The translations under genes and the position numbers were made by a program. Source: Hyphomicrobium sp. (GTDB lineage: Bacteria; Pseudomonadota; Alphaproteobacteria; Rhizobiales; Hyphomicrobiaceae). From it: DNA of 64,000 nucleotides. The DNA is taken from the NCBI GenBank assembly GCA_003987725.1, contig RXJH01000003.1:1-64000 (forward strand), given 5' to 3'. Shown in pieces: positions 55,285 to 64,000 of the stretch; the stretch's first letter is position 1, and every line of letters starts with the position of its first letter. The notes under the pieces are model-generated. The model had not been told where the DNA came from. It ran no database searches and worked only from the letters and a program-made list of their open reading frames with translations.

Positions 55285-56052
55285 ATGCGCTTCTCGGTCA
55301 ACTTCGGTACCGCATTCGCATTGGCCGCGCTCTTCGCCGTTGCAACAACTGTCTCGGCAAGTGCGGAGTGCAAGCGCTACGGATTTACGGTCAACGACTA
55401 CGGCAAGGATGGCCCGACCAAGGACGCAAAGGAGCTTCTCGACAAGCTCATTCAGTCCAAGATGACGGAGCGCGGTGTAAGCGATTATCGCACCGGCAAA
55501 AAAAGCGTCTCGTGCGAGCTGTTTTTGAACTTCATCGTTTTTGATGAGCACACCTGCACCGCAGAAGCGACCGTGTGCTGGGGCGGCTCGGCGCTTCCGA
55601 GTTCCGAGCAGTCGGCGGCGGACGATGCTGAGCCCGCGAAAAAGACGGCGGCCTCTACCACGCCTGCGGAAGAAAAGCCGGCGAAGAAAAGCGTAACGAA
55701 GGAAGCGGCTACCCACACGGACGCTGCTGCAACGCCGGCGGTGCACAAGACGGCCAGCCAGCCGGTTCCGGATCCGAAGTCGCTTCTCGCTCACAAGGCG
55801 AAGAAGACGGAAGAAAAGAAGCAGGTTGCGACGGCGCCGGACGTCACCGGAGATGCAACGGCGTCTGACGCGGTCGTCAAGCCTATCGGCGCGAGCAAGG
55901 TCGAGACGGGCTCGTTAGCCGATGTTCCAGCAAAGCCCGCGAAGCACAAGAAGGCCGCTGCTGATGCAGCCGCCGCCAAGCCGGACACGGACGCTGGCGG
56001 CTATCCGACGCCTCTGCCTCCGCAGGACGGCGGCGCGGGCAATGCTCAATAA
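55285..56052 (+). CDS. Exported protein with Ala/Lys-rich tail (255 aa)
   Basis: Signal peptide (ATG 55285, GGAG 9 bases upstream; cleavage after SASA), then a folded domain of about 85 residues with four Cys (ECKRYGFTVNDYG, VSCELF, EHTCTAEATVCWGG). The last 160 residues are Ala/Lys/Pro/Thr-rich, likely disordered and reminiscent of envelope-spanning or histone-like tails. An in-frame TTG at 55267 overlaps the ribosome site and is rejected. Unknown function. Confidence 0.75.
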   Translation: MRFSVNFGTAFALAALFAVATTVSASAECKRYGFTVNDYGKDGPTKDAKELLDKLIQSKMTERGVSDYRTGKKSVSCELFLNFIVFDEHTCTAEATVCWGGSALPSSEQSAADDAEPAKKTAASTTPAEEKPAKKSVTKEAATHTDAAATPAVHKTASQPVPDPKSLLAHKAKKTEEKKQVATAPDVTGDATASDAVVKPIGASKVETGSLADVPAKPAKHKKAAADAAAAKPDTDAGGYPTPLPPQDGGAGNAQ

Positions 56053-56085
56053 AGAAAGCGCCAACTGAGCGTGATGCGAATTCTA

Positions 56086-56118
56086 CGAACCGCCGTTCCA
56101 TCAAGCGGCGGCGGTTCG
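56086..56118. terminator. Convergent hairpin overlapping the response-regulator stop
   Basis: CGAACCGCCG pairs exactly with CGGCGGTTCG around a 13-base loop, between the convergent genes ending at 56052 and 56101. It overlaps the last codons of the minus-strand gene. No U-tract is seen. Confidence 0.35.
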
Positions 56119-56472
56119 GATCTCGAGCAGCTTCATTTCGACGATCTGCCGGTTGAACGGCTTCAAAAGGAAATTGTCGGCACCGTGTGAAAGCGCTCGC
56201 TGAATCTCGAGCGGATCGTTTTCGGTGACCATGTAAATGATGTAGGGCCGCACGCCGAGCGGCAGTGTCCGAATTTTCCCGAGAAGCTCGACACTGTTCG
56301 AGCCCGGCATGCGCCAATCGAGCAGGATATAATCCGGCGCTTCCGTCCTTAGCCGCTCCATCGCCGCGATGGGGCTGTCGGCTTCACTCACGCGAAAACC
56401 TAAGTTTTCGAAGATGAGCCGGGTATATTTTCTGACGATCTCTGAATCATCAATGACAAAGCAGTGAAGCAT
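56101..56472 (-). CDS. Single-domain response regulator (CheY-like)
   Basis: 123-aa receiver domain with acidic pocket (IDDS at 7-10), phosphorylated Asp52 in LLDWRMPG, Thr in MVTEND and Lys in LLKPF. No output domain. It lies 167 bp downstream of chpT on the same strand, so it may be a phosphate acceptor or sink of that phosphorelay; this is inferred from position. ATG 56472 begins MLHCFVIDD, as the fold requires. Confidence 0.88.
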   Translation of the reverse strand: MLHCFVIDDSEIVRKYTRLIFENLGFRVSEADSPIAAMERLRTEAPDYILLDWRMPGSNSVELLGKIRTLPLGVRPYIIYMVTENDPLEIQRALSHGADNFLLKPFNRQIVEMKLLEIRTAAA

Positions 56473-56639
56473 ATGTAGGGCGTCTCGCAAGCAGAGTGCT
56501 GCACCAACCGACAGCAAGGCGACCAGAACATCGGACGATGTTCTGAAAAGTGCCGCTAAAATATTAAGGTGCGATTAAGACGTATGGCGGAATGCGGTCC
56601 GCGACCCGGGAGATCGCGGAGCGTCGGCCTGACGTCAGC

Positions 56640-57287
56640 TCAGCCTGCCGGTTTCGCGACGAGAAGAATGTCCGCGCCGTCCTTCAGGATCTCGAGTCTC
56701 ATCCCGGCTGAGGGCGCGATCCGCCACGTGTAGTAAGCCTGGATCGTAATTGCATCGAGCGCCAGCGGCTTACCGGCGACGAAGTCGGTCAGGTACTGCG
56801 GCGGCCGCGCTGCCGTGCCCTTGCAGCGGATGAGGAAAACCGGCTGCTCGAATGAGCCGCCGATCGAAACGTCGATTTCACCTCCGCGCGGCAACGCCGT
56901 CACGGCAGAGGCAATGAGATTGAGAAGAAGCTTCACCTTGTCTTTGGCGACGAGGCCCGGAGCGCCGCGCCAGGTCAGCTTGTGCTTGCCCTGCGTGATG
57001 CTGACGAAGCCGCGCGAAATCTTTTCCGCGGTGGCAAGGTCGATCATGCTGCCGGCCGATCCGGCGGCGCCGAAAGCGAAGCGCGCGAATTCCAACCGCG
57101 CTGACGCTTGCTCCGTTACGTTACGAATGACGTTCAGCGCATAGCTCTTCGCCTGTTCGTCGTCCTCCTCGTCAAGGATTTCGAGTCCGTTGAAGATCGC
57201 GCCAACCGGATTGATGATGTCGTGACAGATCTTGCTCGAGATCATTGCCGCGAGTTCGAGATCTGTCGGCGGAACGCGCTGGTTCAT
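56640..57287 (-). CDS. chpT: Histidine phosphotransferase ChpT
   Basis: ChpT passes phosphate from CckA to CtrA and CpdR in the alphaproteobacterial cell-cycle relay. His22 lies in SSKICHDIINPVGAIFNGLEIL, the signature helix, and a degenerate ATPase-like domain follows. ATG 57287 with AAGGGC upstream gives 215 aa. The frame is open to 57587 but that stretch overlaps the divergent cysQ start and has no match. Confidence 0.92.
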   Translation of the reverse strand: MNQRVPPTDLELAAMISSKICHDIINPVGAIFNGLEILDEEDDEQAKSYALNVIRNVTEQASARLEFARFAFGAAGSAGSMIDLATAEKISRGFVSITQGKHKLTWRGAPGLVAKDKVKLLLNLIASAVTALPRGGEIDVSIGGSFEQPVFLIRCKGTAARPPQYLTDFVAGKPLALDAITIQAYYTWRIAPSAGMRLEILKDGADILLVAKPAG

Positions 57288-57567
57288 TAGTAGCCCTTTT
57301 CTGAGATGCTCTCGGTGGAGAGCGAGCGGCAGCTCAAGCGCGACAGCGCGACGCGAACCGACGGGGGCCGCTTGCGATAATACCCTCTGCTCTGATACAT
57401 GCGCCGAACGACGGTTGCCAAGTCTCGCGGCCAATGGGCTCTCGAGGCCCGGATTTTCATGGAAGACATGGGTCTTACGCGCCACGGTAAGAACTGCGGT
57501 GCGGAAAACGTATTCGTAACGCGGGCACGCTCCGTGCAAACTGATTCGAATTGGGGTTAGCTTCGCG

Positions 57568-58422
57568 ATGTCGCCAATCGACGTCAACGATCATGATGCT
57601 TTGATCGCTGCCTTGCTTCCGGCTGTCCGGGAGGCAGGCCGCATCGAGATGGCGCATTTCACAAACGGCGTAAAATTCGAGCAGAAAGCCGATCGATCTC
57701 CCGTGACCGTCGCGGATCAGGAGGCCGAGGGCATTCTGTTGTCGGCGCTCGCTGAAGTCGCGCCTGACGTAGCCGTCGTTGCCGAAGAACAGATTGCCGC
57801 GGGCGGCGCCTGCGGCTACGCCAAGCGCTTCTTCCTCGTCGATGCGCTCGATGGAACGCGGCTTTTCATTCGCGGCAAGCCCGAGTTCTCGATCAACATT
57901 GGTCTCGTCGAAGATGCCAAGACGCGCTTTGGCTTGATCTATCTACCCCCGTCCGAACGGCTGTTCGTGACGAGATCGGACGGCGCGTCCTACGAAGCGC
58001 GTCTGTCCCAGAAGGATGAAGCGCCGTTCGAGGCGTTGCAGTTCAAGCGTCTGGCGACGCGCAATCCTGATCCAGCCGCGCTTGTGGCTTTCAACAGCCG
58101 GGGCAACGGTGCCGCCAGCACAAGTCTCCTGACGACGCTCAACGTCCAGGACGCAAGACCGCTCGGATCGTCGATGAAATTCTGCCTGATCGCTGCAGGC
58201 GAAGGCGATCTTTATGCTCGATTTGGCGAAACTTACGAATGGGATACGGCCGCCGGCCAGGCCATCCTGGAGGCCGCGGGCGGCACGGTCGCGAAAATCG
58301 ACGGATCTCAGTTGACTTATGGGCACTTCGATCGAGGCTATCGCAATCCCCATTTTGTCGCCTGGGGAAGGCAGCCGCTCTGGCGTGGCGGTGAGGCCGG
58401 AATGCCTGCGCCAAGCGCATAG
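57568..58422 (+). CDS. cysQ: 3'(2'),5'-bisphosphate nucleotidase CysQ / inositol monophosphatase family
   Basis: 284-aa metal phosphatase that removes phosphate from PAP, a by-product of sulfate assimilation. Metal motifs are present in variant form: EEQ near residue 74, DALDGTRLFI in place of the usual DPLDGT, and WDTAAGQAILEAAGG. A role in PAP turnover is inferred; inositol phosphates are an alternative. Divergent from chpT. Confidence 0.9.
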   Translation: MSPIDVNDHDALIAALLPAVREAGRIEMAHFTNGVKFEQKADRSPVTVADQEAEGILLSALAEVAPDVAVVAEEQIAAGGACGYAKRFFLVDALDGTRLFIRGKPEFSINIGLVEDAKTRFGLIYLPPSERLFVTRSDGASYEARLSQKDEAPFEALQFKRLATRNPDPAALVAFNSRGNGAASTSLLTTLNVQDARPLGSSMKFCLIAAGEGDLYARFGETYEWDTAAGQAILEAAGGTVAKIDGSQLTYGHFDRGYRNPHFVAWGRQPLWRGGEAGMPAPSA

Positions 58423-58573
58423 GCAACGCGAATTGGCCATACTTTAGCAACACATGGCGGCGAATCTGTAAAATAGAAGACGAACACTCGCTCGGTCTCG
58501 AGGTGGGCTGCACGCGTCGCGTGCGATGCCGGACGAGGGTCTTGTCGAAAAGGAACAATGAGGGGTCACGCCG

Positions 58574-59458
58574 ATGCGGCGCCGCGGCTTCGACAGAACA
58601 ACGCGAATAAGAGGTGCGGCCTGCGCATCGGTCTTCAGCCTGGTCGCGTGCTTGATTGTGGGCGGCTCGGCCGCTGACGCTCAGGACGACGCCTATAGGC
58701 CGCCGGCAGACACCTATACAGGCCAAAGCGGCGTGGATTCCTACCGCTCGGCTCCGCCGCCTCCGGACAGTCGATACGGCGCCCCTCCGCCGGCCCCGGA
58801 CAATAGATACGCCCCTCCGCCGCAAAACTCCGCAGGCGGAGATCCCTATGGCCCCTACAACGGTCCCCGCGATCAAGGTGGCGATCCGGGTGGCTATGGC
58901 GCGCCGTACGCGCCGCCTCCGCAAAGCGCGAGCCGTGGCGATGACCGCTACGACGCCGGGCCGCCGCCACCGCGGGATTCGTATACGGAAGATGAAATCA
59001 TCAGTGCCGGAAACCACTTCTTCGGCAAGGTCAGCGGCGGCCTGGCTTCAGCCGTCGAATGGGCCTTCCAGAAGGCCGGGCGGCCGAATGGCTACATCCT
59101 GGGACAGGACGCGGCCGGCGCGTTCGTGGCCGGTCTGGCTTATGGCGAAGGCACCCTTTATACAAAGGACGCCGGTTCCTTCCGGGTCTACTGGCAAGGT
59201 CCGTCCGTCGGCTATGATTTTGGCGCGGACGGCTCTAAAGTCATGACTCTCGTCTACAACCTCCGCGATCCGAACGACATTTTTGATCGTTTCGGCGGCG
59301 TTGAGGGGAGTGCCTACCTCGTCGGCGGCGTCAGCGTTCAGTTCCAGAAGTCCGGCCACGTCTCATTGGCGCCAATTCGGGCGGGGGTAGGCCTTCGGCT
59401 GGGTGCCAACGTCGGCTATTTGAAGTATACAAGGAGCCCGACCTGGAACCCATTCTGA
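58574..59458 (+). CDS. eipA: EipA family envelope protein (DUF1134)
   Basis: Signal peptide (to about ADAQ), a long Pro/Tyr/Gly-rich linker (38-140) with PPPP and DxRY repeats, then the DUF1134 domain from about TEDEIISAGNHFFGKVSGGLAS to the end. In Brucella EipA supports envelope integrity under stress. GAGGGG upstream of ATG 58574. The Pro-rich linker is longer than usual. Confidence 0.88.
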   Translation: MRRRGFDRTTRIRGAACASVFSLVACLIVGGSAADAQDDAYRPPADTYTGQSGVDSYRSAPPPPDSRYGAPPPAPDNRYAPPPQNSAGGDPYGPYNGPRDQGGDPGGYGAPYAPPPQSASRGDDRYDAGPPPPRDSYTEDEIISAGNHFFGKVSGGLASAVEWAFQKAGRPNGYILGQDAAGAFVAGLAYGEGTLYTKDAGSFRVYWQGPSVGYDFGADGSKVMTLVYNLRDPNDIFDRFGGVEGSAYLVGGVSVQFQKSGHVSLAPIRAGVGLRLGANVGYLKYTRSPTWNPF

Positions 59459-59534
59459 TGCCAGCTTGCAGCTCAGTACGGGTTCTACATTGCAGTGAGG
59501 CCCAAAGGCGGGTTTCGCTGACAGTGAGGGAACG

Positions 59535-60983
59535 TTGCTATCGGCGGGGGCCGAGAAGCTTTACAATTCAGGGCGAGTTTTCTTGATAACCCTTTCCGCC
59601 GCGATGCTCGTGATGCTGGGCTTTCTGATCGCGGCCCTGATCGTGGTTGTGCTTTTGCCTGCCTACAGGCGGCGCGTCGAACGCTTTACGTCAGAGGCGT
59701 TGAAACGGACCCTGCCGCTCACCGAAGACGAAATCCGTGCCGACAAGGACCGCCTGCGCGCCGACTTTGCGATGGAAGTGCACCGCCTCGAATCCAAGCT
59801 CGAGGATGCGAGCCTCACGGCCGCCCGCCAACGGGTCGAAGTCAATCGCCGCGACGCCAAGATCCAGGAACTGTCCGAGTCGATCGCCGACCAGAAGATG
59901 AGCGTCGAGGAGCATGAGAACGCGCGCCGCGTCCTCGAGCAGGCGATCCTCGACAGGCTGCCGAAGGTCGAGCAGCGCCTCGTCGAAACGCGAAAGCTGC
60001 TCGCAACCCGCGACCGCGAGATCAAGACGTTGTCGGCAACGAGTACCAAACAAGCAGCCGCACTCGAAGAGGCGACGCAACTCAACAAGCAACGCGAACG
60101 AGAGCTCGCTCAGTTGCGCACGGCGCTGGAAACGCGCGCGGTGCGCAATCGCGGCGCCGGAAGCGCTGTTGCCGACGCTGACGTCGCCCTGCGCACTGAG
60201 CTTGAGGCGATGCGCGAGAAAACGCGTGAGCAGGCCGCATTGATCGAGCGCCTGAAGGGCGCGGCCGCGGTCGCCCAGTCCGCCCCCGATCGTGACGAGC
60301 AGAATGCCGAGATCAAGCGGTTGCTGCTGGCCCTCGCCAAGACAGAAGCCGAACTAACCTCGCTGAAGTCTTCGATCGGCGGCGAGGATGCGGAACGAAT
60401 GGCACTCGAAGATCGAGTCGCCGATCTTCAGTCGGCCGTGGATACAAAGTCGACCGAGATGGCGAAGCTGAAGGCTGCGCTCAAGGTCTACGAAGAGAAA
60501 GACTCGGAGCCCGCCGGCATGGCGGAGAAAGCGAACCTCGGCGCCCTGCAAGCCGAACTCGAAAATCAGCGCCGCATCATCACCGAGCTGCGTGCGGAGA
60601 TCGCCTCGGGCCAGGAACGCCTGTCGCGGCAGGCTCTTCGCTTTCACGAAGAGCTGCGGCGGATCAATCCGGAACCTGCAGCGGAGCCGCCGGTTGAGAA
60701 GGCTGCTTCCCCGCGACCATCACTCGCCGACCGCATTTCAGCTCCGCGCGGACCACGCCCGGCGGCCGCCTCGAACGACGGCTCCGAAACACCCGATCAG
60801 CAGCGTCCTGGATCGTATCTGCGCGCACTGAACAGCAATGGCGCAGGCGCTACGGCCGATTCTGCCGGGGATAAGCCGCCGCCATTACCGGCCGCAGATT
60901 CAGACCAGAGTGCGAGTGTCCCGGTCGCGCAGCCGCACCGCCCACGTCTTCTCGAGCGCATAAGCGGTATCGATAAGCGCTAA
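59535..60983 (+). CDS. Membrane-anchored coiled-coil protein (482 aa)
   Basis: One membrane helix (16-45) precedes a long cytoplasmic coiled coil (about 60-375) rich in Glu, Arg, Leu and Ala with heptad pattern, then a Pro-rich disordered tail. No enzyme motifs. TTG 59535 with GAGGGA upstream. It follows eipA by 77 bp on the same strand and may be an envelope or division scaffold. No named family is recognised. Confidence 0.78.
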   Translation: MLSAGAEKLYNSGRVFLITLSAAMLVMLGFLIAALIVVVLLPAYRRRVERFTSEALKRTLPLTEDEIRADKDRLRADFAMEVHRLESKLEDASLTAARQRVEVNRRDAKIQELSESIADQKMSVEEHENARRVLEQAILDRLPKVEQRLVETRKLLATRDREIKTLSATSTKQAAALEEATQLNKQRERELAQLRTALETRAVRNRGAGSAVADADVALRTELEAMREKTREQAALIERLKGAAAVAQSAPDRDEQNAEIKRLLLALAKTEAELTSLKSSIGGEDAERMALEDRVADLQSAVDTKSTEMAKLKAALKVYEEKDSEPAGMAEKANLGALQAELENQRRIITELRAEIASGQERLSRQALRFHEELRRINPEPAAEPPVEKAASPRPSLADRISAPRGPRPAAASNDGSETPDQQRPGSYLRALNSNGAGATADSAGDKPPPLPAADSDQSASVPVAQPHRPRLLERISGIDKR

Positions 60984-61103
60984 CTGATCGGATCGCAAAC
61001 TGGGAGGCCGGCGTTTCTCAGCATTGCCTTGCCGGCCGCAGCCCCCATTTTACCGCAACGGCACAGGTAGTACGTTGGATGTCTAAATCCTTGTGAGCGG
61101 CTC

Positions 61104-62090
61104 ATGACCGAAGTTCACGACCGGCACGACGAGCACAATGCTGACCACGATCACGGGAACGGGGCTCATGGCCACAGCCACAGCCACGTACCGAAGGATT
61201 TCGGGTTCGCATTTGCGCTGGGAACGGCTCTCAACGTCGGCTTCGTCGTCGTCGAGGTCATAGCTGGGTTTCTCGCCAACTCGATGGCCCTCGTCGCCGA
61301 CGCAGGCCACAACTTCGGTGACGTTTTGGGCCTGCTGATGGCCTGGGGCGCTAGCACGCTTGCGAAGCGCCGTCCGACGCCACGCTTCACCTACGGCTTC
61401 GGATCATCGACGATATTGGCCGCGCTCGCGAACGCGGTTCTGCTTCTCGTCGCCGTCGGCGCCATTGTCCTCGAAGCTATCCAGCGTCTGATCGAACCGG
61501 CGCCGGTGGCAGCCGGCATGATGATCGTCGTTGCCGCGGTCGGTATCGCCGTCAACGGCTTTACTGCGTGGCTTTTCTTCTCGGGCAGCGAGCGCGACGT
61601 CAATATCCGGGGCGCTTACCTGCACATGATGGCCGACGCGGGCGTCTCCGTCGGTGTCGTCATTGCGGGCGTCGCGGTCATGCTGACCGCGTGGAATTGG
61701 GTCGACCCCGTCGTCAGTCTCATCATCGCCGTCGTGATTGTCTGGAGCACGTGGGGGCTCTTGCAGGATTCCATACGCCTCGCGATGCAGGGCGTGCCGA
61801 TCGCGATCGACGCCACGAGGGTTGAGACGCGGCTCTTGGAGCTGCCCGGCGTCGCCAGCATCCATGATCTCCACATCTGGCCGATGAGTACGACCGAAAC
61901 GGCGCTGACCTGCCATCTCGTTATGCCCGAGGGCCATCCGGGCGATGCATTCATCGAAACGGCGACGAAAATGCTGCACGACGAATTCGAGATCCGCCAC
62001 GCCACCTTCCAATTCGAGGTCAGCGGCGATGCCCCGTGCGGGCTGGGGACGGGTTGCACCGCTGCCGCCGGCCGGCACGTGCACGCCTGA
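61104..62090 (+). CDS. Cation diffusion facilitator (zinc-type exporter)
   Basis: 328 aa, six membrane helices and a C-terminal metal-sensing domain. The cytoplasmic N-terminus is His/Asp-rich (HDHGNGAHGHSHSH), typical of Zn exporters of the ZitB/CzcD type. Metal sites HxxxD lie in helix 2 (LVADAGHNFGD) and helix 5 (HMMADAGVS). Exports Zn2+ (or Co2+/Cd2+) for H+. ATG 61104. Confidence 0.94.
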   Translation: MTEVHDRHDEHNADHDHGNGAHGHSHSHVPKDFGFAFALGTALNVGFVVVEVIAGFLANSMALVADAGHNFGDVLGLLMAWGASTLAKRRPTPRFTYGFGSSTILAALANAVLLLVAVGAIVLEAIQRLIEPAPVAAGMMIVVAAVGIAVNGFTAWLFFSGSERDVNIRGAYLHMMADAGVSVGVVIAGVAVMLTAWNWVDPVVSLIIAVVIVWSTWGLLQDSIRLAMQGVPIAIDATRVETRLLELPGVASIHDLHIWPMSTTETALTCHLVMPEGHPGDAFIETATKMLHDEFEIRHATFQFEVSGDAPCGLGTGCTAAAGRHVHA

Positions 62091-62236
62091 CGCCCGAATC
62101 CCGCTCTTCCTGGGACCCGCGAACGGCGAACGCTGCACCAATTGATCAGTAAAATCGATTGAAACGAGAAGGAATTCGCGTTAGATCGCGTGGTCTGAGT
62201 ACTCCATGCTAATGGCAAGCGTAGGAGGAGTAATTT

Positions 62237-63328
62237 ATGCCATCATCCGTGGCGACCAACCAATCCGAGAGATTAAAGCGGTATTTTGGCCGCTCGATCG
62301 CTTCGCTTCCCCAGAAACAGCTATCGAAGTCTTACGCGCATAGCATCTGGCCCGGCCTTTTGCTGACAACGACGATTGCCGGTCTCGCGTTTGCCCTTCG
62401 CGAAGTCCCGGGTGTCGCAACTTTTAGCCCGATGATCCTTGCGATCGTCATTGGCATGGCCTTTCACAATGTCATCGGTACGCCCCGCCGAGCAAAGGCA
62501 GGCGTTGCGTTCTCGCTTCGTCGTATTCTGCGCTTCGCGATTATCTTGCTCGGCTTGCAGTTGACCGCCCAGCAGATCGTCGAGGTTGGCCCGCGCGGAT
62601 TTGCAATCATCACCGTGACCCTACTGGCGACGTTCGCGTTTACGACGTGGCTCGGCCGCATACTTGGCGTCGAGCGCAAGCTAACTGAGCTCATCGCGGC
62701 CGGAACGTCGATTTGTGGTGCGTCCGCCGTCATCGCAACGAACACCGTCACAAGGGGACACGACGAAGACGTCGCGTACGCCGTCGCTTGCGTAACGATC
62801 TTTGGCTCTGTTGCAATGTTCGCATATCCGGTCCTGCCCGGTTTGCTTCACCTCGATCCCCATGCCTTCGGTCTTTGGACCGGCGCTTCGATTCACGAGA
62901 TCGCCCAGGTCGTCGCGGCCTCATTTCAGGACGGCCAGTCATCCGGCGAGTACGGCACCATCGCCAAGCTGAGCCGCGTAATGCTGCTCGCGCCGACGGT
63001 GATCGCCCTTGGCGTTCTCGCCGCGCGGCGCAAGAGCTACCATGCAACAGCAAGCCCCACGGAAAAGGCGCCGATGCCCTGGTTTCTTGTCGGTTTTATC
63101 GCGCTGGTGGCATTGAACAGCCTCATCGACATTCCGTCCGAAGCCAAGGCCGTGTTCGTGCCGCTAACAACAGTCCTGCTATCAATTTCGCTCGCGGCAA
63201 TGGGCCTCGAGACCGACATTACGAAGCTGAAGGCGAAGGGCTTGAAACCGCTTATGCTTGGTGCCGCGTCGTCGCTATTCATTGCGGGCTTTAGCCTAGC
63301 CCTGATCAAAGCCGTGGCTTGGACGTAA
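62237..63328 (+). CDS. YeiH-family putative sulfate/anion exporter (UPF0324)
   Basis: About ten membrane helices, 363 aa. Family blocks [36 protein letters not shown] and [13 protein letters not shown] are clear. Members are thought to export sulfate or related anions, mostly by association with sulfur metabolism. AGGAGG is 7 bases before ATG 62237. The LysR gene follows 10 bp later, as in yeiH-yeiE pairs. Confidence 0.92.
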   Translation: MPSSVATNQSERLKRYFGRSIASLPQKQLSKSYAHSIWPGLLLTTTIAGLAFALREVPGVATFSPMILAIVIGMAFHNVIGTPRRAKAGVAFSLRRILRFAIILLGLQLTAQQIVEVGPRGFAIITVTLLATFAFTTWLGRILGVERKLTELIAAGTSICGASAVIATNTVTRGHDEDVAYAVACVTIFGSVAMFAYPVLPGLLHLDPHAFGLWTGASIHEIAQVVAASFQDGQSSGEYGTIAKLSRVMLLAPTVIALGVLAARRKSYHATASPTEKAPMPWFLVGFIALVALNSLIDIPSEAKAVFVPLTTVLLSISLAAMGLETDITKLKAKGLKPLMLGAASSLFIAGFSLALIKAVAWT

Positions 63329-63338
63329 AGAGGACCCT

Positions 63339-64000
63339 ATGACCCTCGAGCAATTGCGGATCTTCGTTGCCGTAGCTGAGCGCCAGCATGTGACCCAAGC
63401 TGCTCATGAGATAAACATCACGCAATCGGCTGCGAGTTCGGCGATTGCCGCGCTGGAAGAACGCTACGCCGTAAAGCTGTTCGACCGGGTCGGACGACGC
63501 ATCGAATTGACGGACGCCGGCCGCACATTTCTCGCTGAAGCGCGAGGCGTGCTCGCGCGTGCTGCGACGGCAGAAAAGGCCCTCCAGGATCTCTCCGGAA
63601 TGAAGCGCGGCACCCTGTCGATTTTCGCCAGCCAGACCATCATCAACTATTGGCTTCCGCCATACCTCGCGACGTTTCATCAGCGCTATCCCGACATCAA
63701 ACTGAGGCTCAGTGCGGGCAATACACAACAAGTAGCCATAGCGACCCATGAAGGCGCGGCCCACATCGGCTTCGTCGAAGGCGCAATAGACGATCCTCAC
63801 CTCTCGGTCCGCAGTATCGAAGGCGACAGGCTCATCATCGTTGTGGCACCCACGCACGCGCTGGCTTCGAAACCCAAACTTGAGCTCTCCGATCTATTGT
63901 CGACCCGGTGGGTTTTGCGGGAGGAGGGTTCCGGAACGCGGACCGAATTTGAGGGAACTCTGAAGTCGTTGTCGATGACCTTAGCCGATCTCGATGTCGC
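63339..64000 (+). CDS. LysR-family regulator, partial (cut by window end)
   Basis: The ATG at 63339 has GAGGA upstream. The frame runs to the window edge without a stop (220 codons seen). Residues 1-60 are the LysR winged helix (TLEQLRIFVAVAERQHVTQAAHEINITQSAASSAI), then the linker helix and the effector domain. With the adjacent YeiH exporter it matches the YeiE/CysL type, which responds to sulfite in enterobacteria; that specificity is inferred. Confidence 0.92.
   Translation, partial: MTLEQLRIFVAVAERQHVTQAAHEINITQSAASSAIAALEERYAVKLFDRVGRRIELTDAGRTFLAEARGVLARAATAEKALQDLSGMKRGTLSIFASQTIINYWLPPYLATFHQRYPDIKLRLSAGNTQQVAIATHEGAAHIGFVEGAIDDPHLSVRSIEGDRLIIVVAPTHALASKPKLELSDLLSTRWVLREEGSGTRTEFEGTLKSLSMTLADLDV

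Overview
The window is chromosomal DNA from an alphaproteobacterium, most likely of the order Hyphomicrobiales (Hyphomicrobium-like). The evidence is gene content: ChpT of the CtrA phosphorelay, the envelope protein EipA (DUF1134), an aroQ-accB-accC-aat cluster, NnrU, TspO and an alphaproteobacterial-type RNase E, all with GC-rich coding sequence. The genus is inferred; no rRNA gene is present.

Region 1 (1-6748) is accessory DNA at a tRNA-Gln(CTG) gene. Two closely related tyrosine recombinases (28-1461 and 5034-6587) lie in the same orientation and bracket an AT-rich cargo of small unrecognised genes. One cargo protein carries HUH-endonuclease-like motifs. A 13-bp tandem repeat nested in a 16-bp inverted repeat sits at the 3' end of the second integrase, and a tRNA-like relic lies just upstream of the first. 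The best reading is one or two small integrative elements stacked at the tRNA. This is the most likely place for something undescribed.

Region 2 (6930-31355) is core genome: M15 peptidase, Ppx/GppA phosphatase, RlmE, GuaB, a MAPEG protein, RsmB, two convergent SET-domain proteins, an acyltransferase with an SGNH domain, TspO, GuaA, a diguanylate cyclase, a 3-methyladenine glycosylase, aat/accC/accB/aroQ, a DsbA-like thiol oxidoreductase, an M48 peptidase with TPRs, and RNase E with a large acidic and His-rich insertion and an unusually long leader.

Region 3 (31356-51070) starts with cell-wall genes (AmiC-type amidase, PBP1A) and prfB with its programmed +1 frameshift. Then come a HxlR/azoreductase divergent pair, three methyltransferases in a row, NnrU, a BNR/sialidase-like protein paired with a membrane protein, an L,D-transpeptidase with a second degenerate YkuD half, panB, and the conserved yfgM-bamB-der set.

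Region 4 (51210-64000) contains HolC, RlmJ, a cold-shock protein, a run of small exported or membrane proteins of unknown function, ChpT with a single-domain response regulator, CysQ, EipA followed by a coiled-coil membrane protein, a CDF zinc-type exporter, a YeiH-family exporter and a LysR regulator cut by the window end. Several intrinsic-terminator-like hairpins separate these units.
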